Assembly (NCBI GenBank): GCA_965140555.1
Contig: OZ223256.1
Span: 1-64,000 of the forward strand
Origin: UBA1351 sp965140555
GTDB lineage: Bacteria > Bacillota > Clostridia > Lachnospirales > Vallitaleaceae
Direction of reading: 5' to 3'
Length of the DNA: 64,000 nt
How positions within the stretch are numbered: position 1 is the first letter of the stretch; the number at the start of each line of letters is the position of its first letter. Position numbers and translations under genes: made by a program. The notes beneath the pieces were generated by a model that did no database searches, was not told where the DNA came from, and saw only the letters and a list, made by a program, of their open reading frames with translations. Shown here in pieces: positions 51,708-61,649 of this stretch.

Positions 51708-53183
51708 TTACAAAAATAAACGAATAAAAATGTCTACTAACTCCGGATCAAACTGGGTCCCTCTACACGCTAACAATTCATTTTTTGCCTCTTCTAACGA
51801 CAACGCTTTCCTATAGGGACGATTATTTGTCATGGCATCAAAAGCATCAACTATGGATAAAATACGACATTCAATGGGAATGTCCTCACCTGCTAATCCT
51901 AAAGGATATCCCTTACCGTCATAGCGTTCATGATGTTTAAGAATAAACGGTGCTATTTCTTTCATCTCCCCGGATTCATTGGCGATACGTTCGCCAATTT
52001 GAGTATGGGTTTTCATCACATTAAATTCTTCTTCTGTCAACGAAGCAGGTTTTTTTAGGATGGCATCCGGAATACCTACTTTGCCAATATCATGAAACTT
52101 AGCAAGAAGAGCTATCCGATTTAAAATAGGTTGACTAAGTCCAATCGTTTGTCCAATCTTAATTGCATACTCGCCCAAACGGTCAGCATGCCCTTCTGTA
52201 ATAAAATCTCGCGCTTCCAACGCTTTCATCAACGAGCGTACTAAATAATTCTTTGCACTTGCAGAGTTGAGGAGTTTATGCTGATACATATTGTTATCCG
52301 CCTGCTGAAACAGCCATTGCATATCAGCGATTCCCTCATGATGTAAGGCATAACCATAGGATAGACTGATTTGATATGGTTCCACCGTTTGATTCATTTC
52401 AACCACTCTTCGACTCAACAAGGCAAGCATCGATTCAACCCTATCTGTCGTTACATCCGTTAGTAAGATGCCAAACTCATCGCCACCAATTCTTGAGACA
52501 AAGCCCCTCTCTGCAAAGACCGTTTGTATAATTTTACTTGCGTCTATGATAAGTGAATCCCCTGCTAAATGTCCGACAGTATCATTAATGAGTTTCAACC
52601 CATTGATATCTATAATAACCAGACCAAGATTACAGACTTCTTGTTGATTGTATTTGGAAGCCTCTTGTTCATAACGCCAGCGATTGTAGATTCCTGTTAA
52701 TGCATCCCGTTTTGCCACCTCTTCGATTTGATTAAACAAACGCACTCTCTCACTGATATCCCGAATAATAATAAGAATTTCTTCCGTTTCAGTTTCTTGA
52801 CAGCGAATATCATAGTGTTTATCTTCATATGCATATTCCACATTTAACCGCTTATGCTCCTTTTGTATGATGTGAACCATGTGCAAGAGTTCCTGCATAA
52901 AAATAGGTGCATACATTAACTGATCTATCAATGCATCTTCTTGAACCACACCACTATATAATGGTGTCCACTCTCCTTCTTTTGTATACACCAAAAGCAA
53001 GTCCGGAATCGATGTTATCAATGCTCTATTCCTAGCATTAATACCTTGCAACTCGACAAGTTTTGCTTGAAGTTCGGGATAGTAATTTTTTCTAAACGAT
53101 TGCTCTCCCAATCCAATGATTGATTCTCTTGTAAACTTTTTATTGGATGTTATTCCCTTCTGTTGGTGCAAGTATTCTTTCAT
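51708..53183 (-). CDS. GGDEF and HD-GYP domain protein (c-di-GMP synthesis and breakdown)
   Basis: 491 residues. An N-terminal PAS-like part (about 40-155) is followed by a GGDEF domain with an intact motif (RIGGDEFGIL) and an HD-GYP domain with HDIGKVGIP, LKHHERYDGKGYPLGL and FDAMTNNRPYRKA. Both halves look active, so it may switch between making and degrading c-di-GMP according to the PAS signal. The start at 53183 (AGGAAGG) lies inside the alcohol dehydrogenase gene by 44 bases, so the two are translated from one message. Confidence 0.9.
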   Translation of the reverse strand: MKEYLHQQKGITSNKKFTRESIIGLGEQSFRKNYYPELQAKLVELQGINARNRALITSIPDLLLVYTKEGEWTPLYSGVVQEDALIDQLMYAPIFMQELLHMVHIIQKEHKRLNVEYAYEDKHYDIRCQETETEEILIIIRDISERVRLFNQIEEVAKRDALTGIYNRWRYEQEASKYNQQEVCNLGLVIIDINGLKLINDTVGHLAGDSLIIDASKIIQTVFAERGFVSRIGGDEFGILLTDVTTDRVESMLALLSRRVVEMNQTVEPYQISLSYGYALHHEGIADMQWLFQQADNNMYQHKLLNSASAKNYLVRSLMKALEARDFITEGHADRLGEYAIKIGQTIGLSQPILNRIALLAKFHDIGKVGIPDAILKKPASLTEEEFNVMKTHTQIGERIANESGEMKEIAPFILKHHERYDGKGYPLGLAGEDIPIECRILSIVDAFDAMTNNRPYRKALSLEEAKNELLACRGTQFDPELVDIFIRLFL

Positions 53184-54336
53184 AAACCTTCCTCAATTCC
53201 ATGGATGACAATTGTTTGGGATTTGTCACCATACATGGATCTTCCATAGCATTCGTTACCAGTTTATCCATTATATCATTGCTTAAGACATCTACCGCTA
53301 ATGTTTGTGCAATATTGAGTTGAATTCCCATGTTATGTAGCCTTTCAATCAAATCGTCTCCTGTCGCTTTTCTTTCCGATTTCTCTTCAACACCTAACGC
53401 TTTTGCAATACAATCATATCGGTCCTTCGCACTCTCATAATTAGCTTCAACAATATATTTGAGAAGGATACTATTACATTCTCCATGAGGTAGATCAAAA
53501 AAACCACCTAAGCTGTGTGCCATGGCATGAACGGCACCAAGACTCGCATTCGAAAACGCCAGACCGGCATCAAGAGATGCCGTCATCATTAAATAACATA
53601 GCTCTTTATCCGGTTTCCCTTCTTCAATCGACAAGACACAGGCCTCCAAATTCTCTCCAATAAGGCGAATTGCTTCCAGTGCATGCACATCTGTCAAAGG
53701 CGAATGGGCATTTGAGACAAAGGCTTCTATTGCATGTGTCAATGCATCAATTCCCGTACACGCAGCCAAATATGAGGGCATCGTCATCAACGGTATCGGA
53801 TCAATCAGTGCCAGATCCGGTACAACCTTCTTACTGATAATTGTTTTCTTGATGTTCATTGTTGAATCATTAATAATTGTAAATTGGGATACATCAGCAC
53901 TTGTTCCGGCTGTCGAAGGTATACAAATTAACGGCGGACCCGGCAAATCAACTTGATCCACGCCTTCATAGTCCAATATATGCCCACCATTACTCGAAAC
54001 GACACTAATACACTTAGCACAATCCATGGGACTGCCACCCCCGACAGCAACAATCAAATCACATCCTTCCTCAAGAAAAAGATGTGCTCCTTTCATTGCT
54101 TCATAATCCTTCGGGTTCGGTGTCACATCATCGAAGATTACATAGTCTTCCACTTCATGAGCAAGAATTTCCATAATTGCATCAAACCAGTCTTGTTCTC
54201 TAATGCCTTTATCCGTGACAATCATTGGCTTATGAGAAGAAAAATGATGTAGATAACGACCAATCAATAAACTCGCGTCTTCACCGATAATTATTTCCGG
54301 AGCAACAAATTTTCTTAATTCCATATTCGGCTTCAT
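53140..54336 (-). CDS. Iron-containing alcohol dehydrogenase
   Basis: 398-residue type III alcohol dehydrogenase. The NAD(P)-binding GGGSPMDCAK and the metal ligands are visible: D and H in DPIPL...GIDALTHAIEAF, and the histidines of AVHAMAHSLGGFFDLPHGECN. The ATG at 54336 has GGAGG five bases upstream and is chosen over 54348, which overlaps that site. A Fur-box-like sequence lies 22-34 bases before the start, so expression probably depends on iron. Confidence 0.92.
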   Translation of the reverse strand: MKPNMELRKFVAPEIIIGEDASLLIGRYLHHFSSHKPMIVTDKGIREQDWFDAIMEILAHEVEDYVIFDDVTPNPKDYEAMKGAHLFLEEGCDLIVAVGGGSPMDCAKCISVVSSNGGHILDYEGVDQVDLPGPPLICIPSTAGTSADVSQFTIINDSTMNIKKTIISKKVVPDLALIDPIPLMTMPSYLAACTGIDALTHAIEAFVSNAHSPLTDVHALEAIRLIGENLEACVLSIEEGKPDKELCYLMMTASLDAGLAFSNASLGAVHAMAHSLGGFFDLPHGECNSILLKYIVEANYESAKDRYDCIAKALGVEEKSERKATGDDLIERLHNMGIQLNIAQTLAVDVLSNDIMDKLVTNAMEDPCMVTNPKQLSSMELRKVYERILAPTEGNNIQ

Positions 54337-54357
54337 AAAAACCTCCATCTAATTAAA

Positions 54358-54370
54358 AATGATTATCATT
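54358..54370 (-). promoter_or_regulatory. Fur-box-like site upstream of the alcohol dehydrogenase gene
   Basis: Minus-strand AATGATAATCATT is identical to the central 13 bases of the 19-bp Fur consensus (GATAATGATAATCATTATC) and is itself a palindrome. It lies downstream of a possible -10 (TATGAT), where a bound repressor would block transcription. Confidence 0.65.
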
Positions 54371-54425
54371 GGAACTTTTCCCTATCATATCATAGTCTCA
54401 ATGATTTTTAATGGGTATTTTTCGT

Positions 54426-55952
54426 TTATTCATCAAAACGTTCCAGCCCTTCTTTCGTTAACCTGAAAACTTTATCACACACTTCATCAAGAAAGATCCT
54501 GTCATGAGAAATACAAACAATCGGTCCTTGAAACTCAGCAAAGGTTCTTCTTATTACCGGTTGGGTTAAAGGCGATAAATTTCTTGTCGGTTCATCTAAA
54601 AACAAGAGTTGACTTTTGCTCAAGCTAAGTTCCAGTAATATAAGCTTAGCTTTTTGTCCACCTGATAGTTGATTTATGGGGTGCATCATTTCATCGGCTG
54701 TCAATTTCATACTTCCCATATAGGTCCGAGCTCTTGTTCTCTCTTCCTTGTTCTTCCAAGACAGATAGTCTAAAGGGGTTGCATTTAAGGGAAGTACCTG
54801 TCCATAATCTTGGGGCATATAGCCAACGGATAATTCCGTTGTATTCTTCAGTTCATTAAGCATCCATTTCAGTAGTGTCGTTTTGCCGACACCATTATCA
54901 CCGACAATGCCAATCTTCTCCCTGCCATATAAAAACAAATCCATAGGCGGCAACGTGACAAACCCCAAATCTATAGAATTTTCATTTACCCAATGATGAA
55001 CACGCCGACCGTTCGCTATAGGGTTTATATCTTTCATCAAATAGATTAGTGCTTCTTCCACTTCAGGAATCTCCGGCCTATTATCACTCTCTTTTTCAAA
55101 CCGTTTTTTCATCGATTTGACTGCCCGCATCTTCTTCTTGAGCAATTGTCCCCCATGTGGGTTTTGTCTACTTATCGTATTTTGCTCGTGCTCAACCCGA
55201 TTCCGAATCTTTTGATATTTTTCTTGCTGCTTCTCATAATTACGCTTCCAATTCTCTGCCTGTTGCGTTTCTTTCGCTATCGTTTGTCCCCGCCACTGTC
55301 TATATTCTTTATAGCCACCTTCAAACACCGTAATCTTTGGTTCATTTTTACGCATTAATTGCTCAATATGGACAATTCGATTCGCAGTATTGTTTAGAAG
55401 TCGTTCATCATGACTTATATAAACAACAGGCTTTGTTTCCTTCGCAATAAAAGATTCTAACCAGTAAATCATACCAATATCCAAATCATTGGACGGCTCA
55501 TCTAAAACTAGAAGATCCGGATTCTTCATTAAAATTCTGGCAAGTTGTATGCGTATTCTCTCACCGCCTGATAACGTCATGATAGGTTGTTCCGAATAGA
55601 ACAGCCCATAATCCAACCCAAGTTCTATAGCAATTTCCATAATCTGTCCGCCATCGAGGTCCCAAAATACTGGCAATTGAGAGAAATAATCCATACAAGT
55701 AAGGCTCTCTTCAACTCTCAAATCTTGATTCAAGTATCCCACCGTCATGTTTCGACGATCGACAACTCCTTCCGCCGTCAAGTAGTCATTTATCAATGTT
55801 TCATCTACCATAAGCTTTAATAGACTAGACTTCCCATTACCTTCTTCACCGATAAAAGCAATTTTATCACCTGCATTCACAACAAGATTAAATGCCTTAA
55901 TAAGGATACGATTATCGTTTTTATGTTTTAATGTTATTTGATTACATATCAT
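54426..55952 (-). CDS. ABC-F family ATPase (likely ribosome protection, antibiotic resistance type)
   Basis: 508 residues with two ABC domains and no membrane part. P-loops: GEEGNGKSSL and GDNGVGKTTL. Signatures: LSGGERIRI and LSGGQKAKL. Between them is a long charged linker with basic, coiled stretches (KRNYEKQQEKYQKIRNRVEHEQ), which in ABC-F proteins reaches into the ribosome. Members of this type (VmlR, Lsa, CplR) displace lincosamide, pleuromutilin or streptogramin drugs. The ATG at 55952 follows GGAGGTG. The leader carries an attenuator, which also fits a drug-inducible role. Confidence 0.88.
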   Translation of the reverse strand: MICNQITLKHKNDNRILIKAFNLVVNAGDKIAFIGEEGNGKSSLLKLMVDETLINDYLTAEGVVDRRNMTVGYLNQDLRVEESLTCMDYFSQLPVFWDLDGGQIMEIAIELGLDYGLFYSEQPIMTLSGGERIRIQLARILMKNPDLLVLDEPSNDLDIGMIYWLESFIAKETKPVVYISHDERLLNNTANRIVHIEQLMRKNEPKITVFEGGYKEYRQWRGQTIAKETQQAENWKRNYEKQQEKYQKIRNRVEHEQNTISRQNPHGGQLLKKKMRAVKSMKKRFEKESDNRPEIPEVEEALIYLMKDINPIANGRRVHHWVNENSIDLGFVTLPPMDLFLYGREKIGIVGDNGVGKTTLLKWMLNELKNTTELSVGYMPQDYGQVLPLNATPLDYLSWKNKEERTRARTYMGSMKLTADEMMHPINQLSGGQKAKLILLELSLSKSQLLFLDEPTRNLSPLTQPVIRRTFAEFQGPIVCISHDRIFLDEVCDKVFRLTKEGLERFDE

Positions 55953-56093
55953 AGAACACACCTCCAAATTTGAAGGACTGTGAGTGTATACGAATAAAAA
56001 TCGTTTACTCGTTCTATTTACTCCCAACGTTTCATTTCAATCCTCAGAAAGAACTCAACTCATTTGACGTTACTTTTGAGCCAAAATAGAAAC

Positions 56094-56117
56094 ACCCATT
56101 TTCAAATGAAAATGGGT
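56094..56117 (-). terminator. Intrinsic terminator within the ABC-F leader
   Basis: Eleven-base perfect stem ACCCATTTTCA / TGAAAATGGGT with a two-base centre, then GTTTCTATTTT on the minus strand. The T run is interrupted, so it may be only partly efficient. Confidence 0.7.
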
Positions 56118-56231
56118 ATATAGACATACACTTAACCAAGAGGCAAGGCATATTCAATACACCACAATCCGTTTCACATAATGATAGTTGTCTAATAAGA
56201 CATATCTATCCTGTAACTTACGAAATGTTGA

Positions 56232-56243
56232 TTAACTGAACAT
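56232..56243 (-). CDS. Three-codon upstream ORF (Met-Phe-Ser) in the ABC-F leader
   Basis: ATG TTC AGT TAA preceded at six bases by AAGGGTG. Too short for a functional protein; a ribosome stalled here would change folding of the leader. The good ribosome site for such a tiny ORF is the main support. Confidence 0.55.
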   Translation of the reverse strand: MFS

Positions 56244-56274
56244 GCTTTCACCCTTTCTGACATAATTTTAATAC

Positions 56275-56303
56275 ATTATAACATAGTTCCCCTTAATAAA
56301 CAA
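56275..56303 (-). promoter_or_regulatory. Promoter of the ABC-F gene
   Basis: Minus-strand TTGTTT, 17-base spacer, TATAAT. It begins at the very end of sbcC, so the ABC-F gene is not simply part of the sbcDC operon. Confidence 0.75.
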
Positions 56304-56312
56304 TAACGATTC

Positions 56313-59300
56313 TTAATCATTCACAACAAATTCTGTATAGCTTCCTCTTTGTCCTACTTGAACTCGTAGTTGCGTCGGAATGCGCTCTTTCAATTCTTGA
56401 ACATGGGAAATAATCCCCACCAACCGTCCTGATTCCTTCAGTTGAGACAAACAAGCAATCGCGCTATCCAAGGATTCCTGATCTAAGGTACCGAACCCTT
56501 CATCAATAAACATTGTATCCATGCGAACGCCTCCTGCGTATGATTGAACCACATCTGAAAGGCCTAATGCCATGGCCAAAGATGCTTTGAAGGACTCTCC
56601 TCCTGACAAAGTCTTTATAGAACGCGACATGCCGCTATAATAATCATAAATCTCTATATCAAGGCCACTTTGACGATTTTTTCTTTCTAACTTCTGACTT
56701 CTTTTCATTTGATATCGCCCATCTGTCATATATTTTAAACGGTTATTTGCTGCCTCTAATATATCTTCCAAAAAAGCCGCCAGCGCAAATCGTTCAAAGG
56801 ATAACATAGCCGGATTTTTACCTTGAGCATAATTCGCCAAAAATCCGACGCGTTTATAGACCGTTTCTTTTTCCTCAATGGACCGATGACATTCCCTCAC
56901 CTTTGTTAACGTATTCAAGCTCCTATTCAATCGGTCACCCATGAGTGTATAGGCTCGCATCTGATCTTGAGTCTCTTCCTCTAAGTTTTGAATGCGCAAC
57001 TTAAGAGGCTCTAATTCTTTTCTCTCATGACCTTTGAGCTCTTTTTCAATGACATGACTTGCATTTAGTAATCCTTGTAGTCTTTCATAAAAAGTATGAA
57101 TATGTTCTTTGTAATCCACTAATTGTTGCTCTTCTAATAACGCTTCCCTATAATTGACCTCTGATTCGAAGCCTTGTTCTTGGCGGATCGTTTCATAGTA
57201 TTCATATGCTTGAAGCATTTTCTCCTTGCTCCGTTGTACTTGCTTCATCAATTGCTGAACGCGTATTTTTTCTGTATCGCGATTTTTCATCGTTGATTCA
57301 TAGGCTTTATCAATACGCTCTCTTTCATTCATTCGTTTTTCAAATGCCGTTGCTACTTGTTCTTTTAATTGTTGAAGTTCCTCTAGCAATACATCCTCAT
57401 CGACTCGCATTTTTCTCCTAAGCCGGTGATTAGCTTCCTCAACCTGTTCCAGTTGGGCCTCCAATTTAAATCGTTTTTCCCGCTGTTGTTCATAGATCTT
57501 TGCCATGTTCTCAAGGGCTTTTACATTGTCGGATAAATCCTTTGTTATACTCTCCAACTGTTTTTTCTCTTTATCCAATGCCTCTTTTTCAGTTTCAAGA
57601 GCTTTTAATGCTTTCGTTCGTGTTTCTTTTTCACCTTCTAAAACAGAACGCAACTGGGCACATACTTCTAAAGGATTTTCTCCTTCACCCTGTTGCCAAT
57701 GAACCTCTTTCGAAATGCAAAATCGTCTAAATCCTTCATCGTACTCTTTTTGTTGCTGAATACGCGTTTCCAAGCGGGCTTGTTGTGCCATTTGCTCATT
57801 TAATTGCTTATCAAATTGATTTAATCGATTCTCTTCCTCTTCAATAACCTCTATGGTCAAATCGCCACTTCCCTTTTGGGCGGGATTCGGATGATGGACA
57901 GACCCACACACCGGACAAGGCATTCCTTCTTCTAATTCTTTGGCAAAGATCGCCCCCTGCTGATTCATAAAATCACGTCGCATTGTTTTATACGCATCCC
58001 GCTTCACTCGAAGATTTTCCTGATTCGCCTTAATCGCTTTTTCTAACTTTCTATATGCCCGTTCATAGTTGCTCAGTTTTTTAAATGCCTCTTCATAACG
58101 CGCTAATTCTTCCTCTTGTTGTTTTAATCTATCAAAACCATCGAGTTCTCTATCTTTTTTTAACTGAAGTTCAATATGCCTATTTTTTAACTGCTCTAAT
58201 TTTTCTTTTCCATGTTTTTGTTCTTCTATAAGCGCTTCTTGACGTACTAGAGCCTTTTGGGAACTTACCGCATCATTTATAATCTGCTGTGTTGTCACTT
58301 TTAACTGTTGTAATTGTCCGGCCGCTGCCACCAATTCATCCCATTGCTCTATAGCAACACTTAATGCCTGCAACTCTTCTTCAGCATCTTGGCTATATTC
58401 TTTGTCATAAATTTCTTTTTCTTTTTGTAACGCTTCTTCATACAACGTTAACTGTTCTTCCGAACTCTTCTGAGCCTTCTCATCATCGTCATAGTCCCCA
58501 CGCCTATCTTTCCACGCTTTTTCATAGGGTTTCACAGTCAATGCTTTTTGAGCTTTTTCTACAGCCCTTTCTAGCTGTATGACGGATTCTTTCTCCTTAT
58601 CCATGGACACTTGTTCTTCCCTTAACCGGTCCAATTGATCAAACTTTTGATTCACCGTCTCTTGCCGGTCTCTATCCTTCTTTAATTGCACTAATGTTTC
58701 TTGCAAGTGTTCCACTGTTTTTTTCGCTTCTTTAATACGCTGTTTTTCTTCTTCCATCTTTATAAAAAAGTCTTCAATCTGCTGTATAACCGGCTGTTGC
58801 TGCAAATCATCCCATTCTGCCTCTTCATAAAAATGATTCCATTCAAGCGTTCCCATAAGTGCATCTCTTTGTGTGGTGCCTTCCTTTATGGATCCATAGA
58901 GTGTTGCCGCCCGCTTTACTAGCACCTCTTGAATTTGTCGATAAACGGATGTATCAAATAAACGTTTAAGCACCTTTTCCCGTTCTTCACTGGTTGCAAC
59001 AAGCAACTGCCTGAATTCACCTTGAGGAATCATCATAATCTGCTTAAATTGTTCTTCACTGAGGCCAATAAGGTCTTCCAACGTTTTAGTCACCTGTGTA
59101 ACACCACTTATAGGGCGTTTATTCTGACTCAGGAATCGTAACGTTGCTTCAGGTTTTTGTTCTGTATAACCTTCACCAACGGATTTAGGCCGCAATTGTT
59201 TCGGTATGCGTTCAACTTCATAGCGCTCATTATGGAGTTCAAAAGTAAATGTCACCGTCGTCAACTCTTCCTCCAAAGCAAATTGACTTCGAAAAGAATC

Positions 59301-59489
59301 TGACGGGCGCATACTTCCACTACTTTCACCATATATGGCATAACTCATTGCATCAAAAAGAGTTGTCTTCCCTGAACCTGTCGGACCGGTAATGAGAAAA
59401 AGATAACGACCATTAAGTGTTTCAAAATCAATAATTTCTTCTTGAGGATATGGACCAAAAGCGGTCATTCTCAATCGAATCGGCTTCAC
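56313..59489 (-). CDS. sbcC: Exonuclease subunit SbcC
   Basis: 1058-residue SMC-like ATPase partner of SbcD, which processes hairpins and DNA ends. The Walker A part GPTGSGKTTLFDAM is at the N-terminus, and the signature (TLSGGESFKASLAMALGLSD) and Walker B (DTMFIDEGFGTLD) are at the C-terminus. Long coiled coils lie between, interrupted near residue 525 by the zinc hook CPVC. The start overlaps the sbcD stop by one base. Length is typical. Confidence 0.96.
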   Translation of the reverse strand: MKPIRLRMTAFGPYPQEEIIDFETLNGRYLFLITGPTGSGKTTLFDAMSYAIYGESSGSMRPSDSFRSQFALEEELTTVTFTFELHNERYEVERIPKQLRPKSVGEGYTEQKPEATLRFLSQNKRPISGVTQVTKTLEDLIGLSEEQFKQIMMIPQGEFRQLLVATSEEREKVLKRLFDTSVYRQIQEVLVKRAATLYGSIKEGTTQRDALMGTLEWNHFYEEAEWDDLQQQPVIQQIEDFFIKMEEEKQRIKEAKKTVEHLQETLVQLKKDRDRQETVNQKFDQLDRLREEQVSMDKEKESVIQLERAVEKAQKALTVKPYEKAWKDRRGDYDDDEKAQKSSEEQLTLYEEALQKEKEIYDKEYSQDAEEELQALSVAIEQWDELVAAAGQLQQLKVTTQQIINDAVSSQKALVRQEALIEEQKHGKEKLEQLKNRHIELQLKKDRELDGFDRLKQQEEELARYEEAFKKLSNYERAYRKLEKAIKANQENLRVKRDAYKTMRRDFMNQQGAIFAKELEEGMPCPVCGSVHHPNPAQKGSGDLTIEVIEEEENRLNQFDKQLNEQMAQQARLETRIQQQKEYDEGFRRFCISKEVHWQQGEGENPLEVCAQLRSVLEGEKETRTKALKALETEKEALDKEKKQLESITKDLSDNVKALENMAKIYEQQREKRFKLEAQLEQVEEANHRLRRKMRVDEDVLLEELQQLKEQVATAFEKRMNERERIDKAYESTMKNRDTEKIRVQQLMKQVQRSKEKMLQAYEYYETIRQEQGFESEVNYREALLEEQQLVDYKEHIHTFYERLQGLLNASHVIEKELKGHERKELEPLKLRIQNLEEETQDQMRAYTLMGDRLNRSLNTLTKVRECHRSIEEKETVYKRVGFLANYAQGKNPAMLSFERFALAAFLEDILEAANNRLKYMTDGRYQMKRSQKLERKNRQSGLDIEIYDYYSGMSRSIKTLSGGESFKASLAMALGLSDVVQSYAGGVRMDTMFIDEGFGTLDQESLDSAIACLSQLKESGRLVGIISHVQELKERIPTQLRVQVGQRGSYTEFVVND

Positions 59490-60664
59490 TATTTTCTCCC
59501 CTCCTTTTCTTCTACTTCTGATACTGTTTCTTCAATAATACCTTTGACCGATACCTCTAAGGGCTCACCGGATATATATTCCATAAATGCATCAAATAGT
59601 TCTACCGGATCCTTCTTCTCAAACTGTCGTCGATCGAAGCTTTGATTCTCATCATAGCTTCCGGCACTTATTCTCTCTAATTTTAGTATATTCGGATACA
59701 CTTGCCGTAATTTTCCCAAAGGATCAATCAATTCTCCTACATCTGTAAGTCGAGCCATTATATAATCGTCCTGTGGCCCATGGGCTATAACATCCGGGCG
59801 CATCAATTTATCCAATTCTCCTTCAATAATACGCATATCCTTATGTATAGGGAGCGCTTCCGTCCATACGCGATGCTCACCTTTCGGTCCTAAATCAATG
59901 TATGTCAAACTTTTCTCATGGGCTGCTTCAGAGAAGGAATATTTCATAAGAGAACCTGCATAGCGTATGGATTGCTTATCTTTGCCGAGAGGTGCATACA
60001 TAGGTCTATGAATATGCCCTAGGGCTGTATAATCAAAACCATCAAACAAATCAGCCTGTATCCATTCTGTCCCACCTATTGTGAGAGGACGAACCGATTC
60101 GCTGACATCTTTTTCATCAATCCCTAGCAAGTAGCCATGAGCCAGGCATACATGACGCTCCTTCTCATTCCATCCGTCTGTTATTTGAGGAATATAGACG
60201 CGGTAGATATCATTAAAATTTCGAATCGACGCATCTTCAAGAACAAATCGCGCTGTTGCCACATCTACAAATGGAATAGGATAGAAGTTAACCCAGCCAT
60301 CATCATCCTTCATACGAATGGGCACCATTTCTTTAGAAAACACGCTACGTATATATAATCCTTGCTTTTCCATCATTTTGTTAGCAAATCCGATGCGCAT
60401 GCCACTATCATGATTTCCACTGATGGCTATAACCGGCGTCTTCAACTCAATAACGAGCGTTGTCAATACCTCGTCCAATAGTTCAACCGCTTCTGTAGGC
60501 GGTATAGATCGATCATATAAGTCCCCCGTGAGCAAAATAACATCCGGTCGATTTTTCTTCACACTTGCCACAACATCTGCCAGCGCTAATTCCTGATCTT
60601 GGGTCATATGACGATGATGCACTAACTTCCCGATATGCCAATCCCCTGTCTGTAATATACGCAT
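59489..60664 (-). CDS. sbcD: Exonuclease subunit SbcD
   Basis: 391-residue Mre11-type nuclease. The metallophosphoesterase motifs are in order: GDWHIGK, LTGDLYDR, ISGNHDSG, HGYLLG and ALGHIHRP. It works with SbcC in a 2:2 complex. The start has GGAGGG. The TerB/DnaJ gene ends 10 bases upstream, so all three may share a message. Confidence 0.96.
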   Translation of the reverse strand: MRILQTGDWHIGKLVHHRHMTQDQELALADVVASVKKNRPDVILLTGDLYDRSIPPTEAVELLDEVLTTLVIELKTPVIAISGNHDSGMRIGFANKMMEKQGLYIRSVFSKEMVPIRMKDDDGWVNFYPIPFVDVATARFVLEDASIRNFNDIYRVYIPQITDGWNEKERHVCLAHGYLLGIDEKDVSESVRPLTIGGTEWIQADLFDGFDYTALGHIHRPMYAPLGKDKQSIRYAGSLMKYSFSEAAHEKSLTYIDLGPKGEHRVWTEALPIHKDMRIIEGELDKLMRPDVIAHGPQDDYIMARLTDVGELIDPLGKLRQVYPNILKLERISAGSYDENQSFDRRQFEKKDPVELFDAFMEYISGEPLEVSVKGIIEETVSEVEEKEGRK

Positions 60665-60674
60665 AATACCCTCC

Positions 60675-61559
60675 TTAGGATGCTCTTTGATTCAAGTATT
60701 CATAGGCTTCATTAATTTCTGAAAACCGTTTATTGGCATAATCTACATACTCATTCGGCATTCCTTTTGACATAACATGATCCGGATGATACTCCTTAGC
60801 CAATTCACGATATGCCTTTTTTATCGTCTTCTGATCCGCATCCACCGGTACACCTAACACTTTTGCATAGGCCTCTTTTTGACTCTGTTCATTAACACCA
60901 TAATATCCATTGTGATACCCTTGTCCTTGGCTTCCCCCGTTCATCCTATGAATATAGTTTTTGATACTTTCATACTCATATACTGTAAGGCCAAGTTTCG
61001 TAACACTAAGACGAATAAGTGCATCTTCATCATTGTTAAGTTCACCATCTGCCATACCTGTCATAACCAAGAGATAGGCAATCGCCATAACTTTATTTCT
61101 TCCCGGAAAAACTTGACGTATAATTCTCAAATATTCATCCATCTGTTGAGGATTTTCTTTCCCATAATTGAAGGCAGGTTCATAGCGATTTAATTCTTGA
61201 TCCGATATCTGAAAGTATTGATTTACAAAATGTCGAATTACCGTTACTTCTTCCCTAGATACTTTACCGTCTGCTTTTGCAATGACTGCTGAAACTGCCA
61301 TGAGAGCACCTACTCCCAAATTTATATCATAAAAAGCCGGTTCATTTTTCAAATAGGAACGGACCACCACCTGTTTAGGCGGCAAAATAAGAATCAGCAA
61401 GAAAGTCCACGGGAAAATAAGTGTAATAAATCCCCAAATATACAGATTATATCCTTTAGCCTTTGCCAATAATCCACCACCTGCTGCCACAAGCATACGA
61501 AATGCAATTCCTATGATACCCGATACCATTCCAAATAATAGCGATACAATTGTCATCAT
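60675..61559 (-). CDS. TerB-like and DnaJ-domain membrane protein (DjlA-like)
   Basis: 294 residues. An N-terminal hydrophobic region with two helices (about 5-28 and 38-60) is followed by a TerB-like helical domain (about 85-195, with AKADGKVSREEV and TGMADGELNNDED) and a C-terminal J domain with AKEYHPDHV. J domains stimulate DnaK, so it may bring the chaperone to the membrane, as DjlA does. The ATG at 61559 follows GAGGAG; a GTG at 61574 opens the same frame but contains that site. Confidence 0.87.
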   Translation of the reverse strand: MMTIVSLLFGMVSGIIGIAFRMLVAAGGGLLAKAKGYNLYIWGFITLIFPWTFLLILILPPKQVVVRSYLKNEPAFYDINLGVGALMAVSAVIAKADGKVSREEVTVIRHFVNQYFQISDQELNRYEPAFNYGKENPQQMDEYLRIIRQVFPGRNKVMAIAYLLVMTGMADGELNNDEDALIRLSVTKLGLTVYEYESIKNYIHRMNGGSQGQGYHNGYYGVNEQSQKEAYAKVLGVPVDADQKTIKKAYRELAKEYHPDHVMSKGMPNEYVDYANKRFSEINEAYEYLNQRAS

Positions 61560-61649
61560 GTCGTCACTCCTCACACATTCTACTGATTCGATACCTTATA
61601 TTCTAATCTAAAAATACAGAAATAACATAAAATACAGCTTAAAATTCTA

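Larger units (their letters stand above)
55953..56268 (-). promoter_or_regulatory. Attenuator leader of the ABC-F gene
   Basis: About 315-base leader from the predicted start near 56268. In order on the minus strand it contains a three-codon ORF with its own ribosome site (56232-56243), ~110 bases able to pair in several ways, a terminator stem (56094-56117), and ~140 more bases to the ABC-F start. This is the layout of translation-dependent attenuators of ABC-F resistance genes. Confidence 0.68.
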
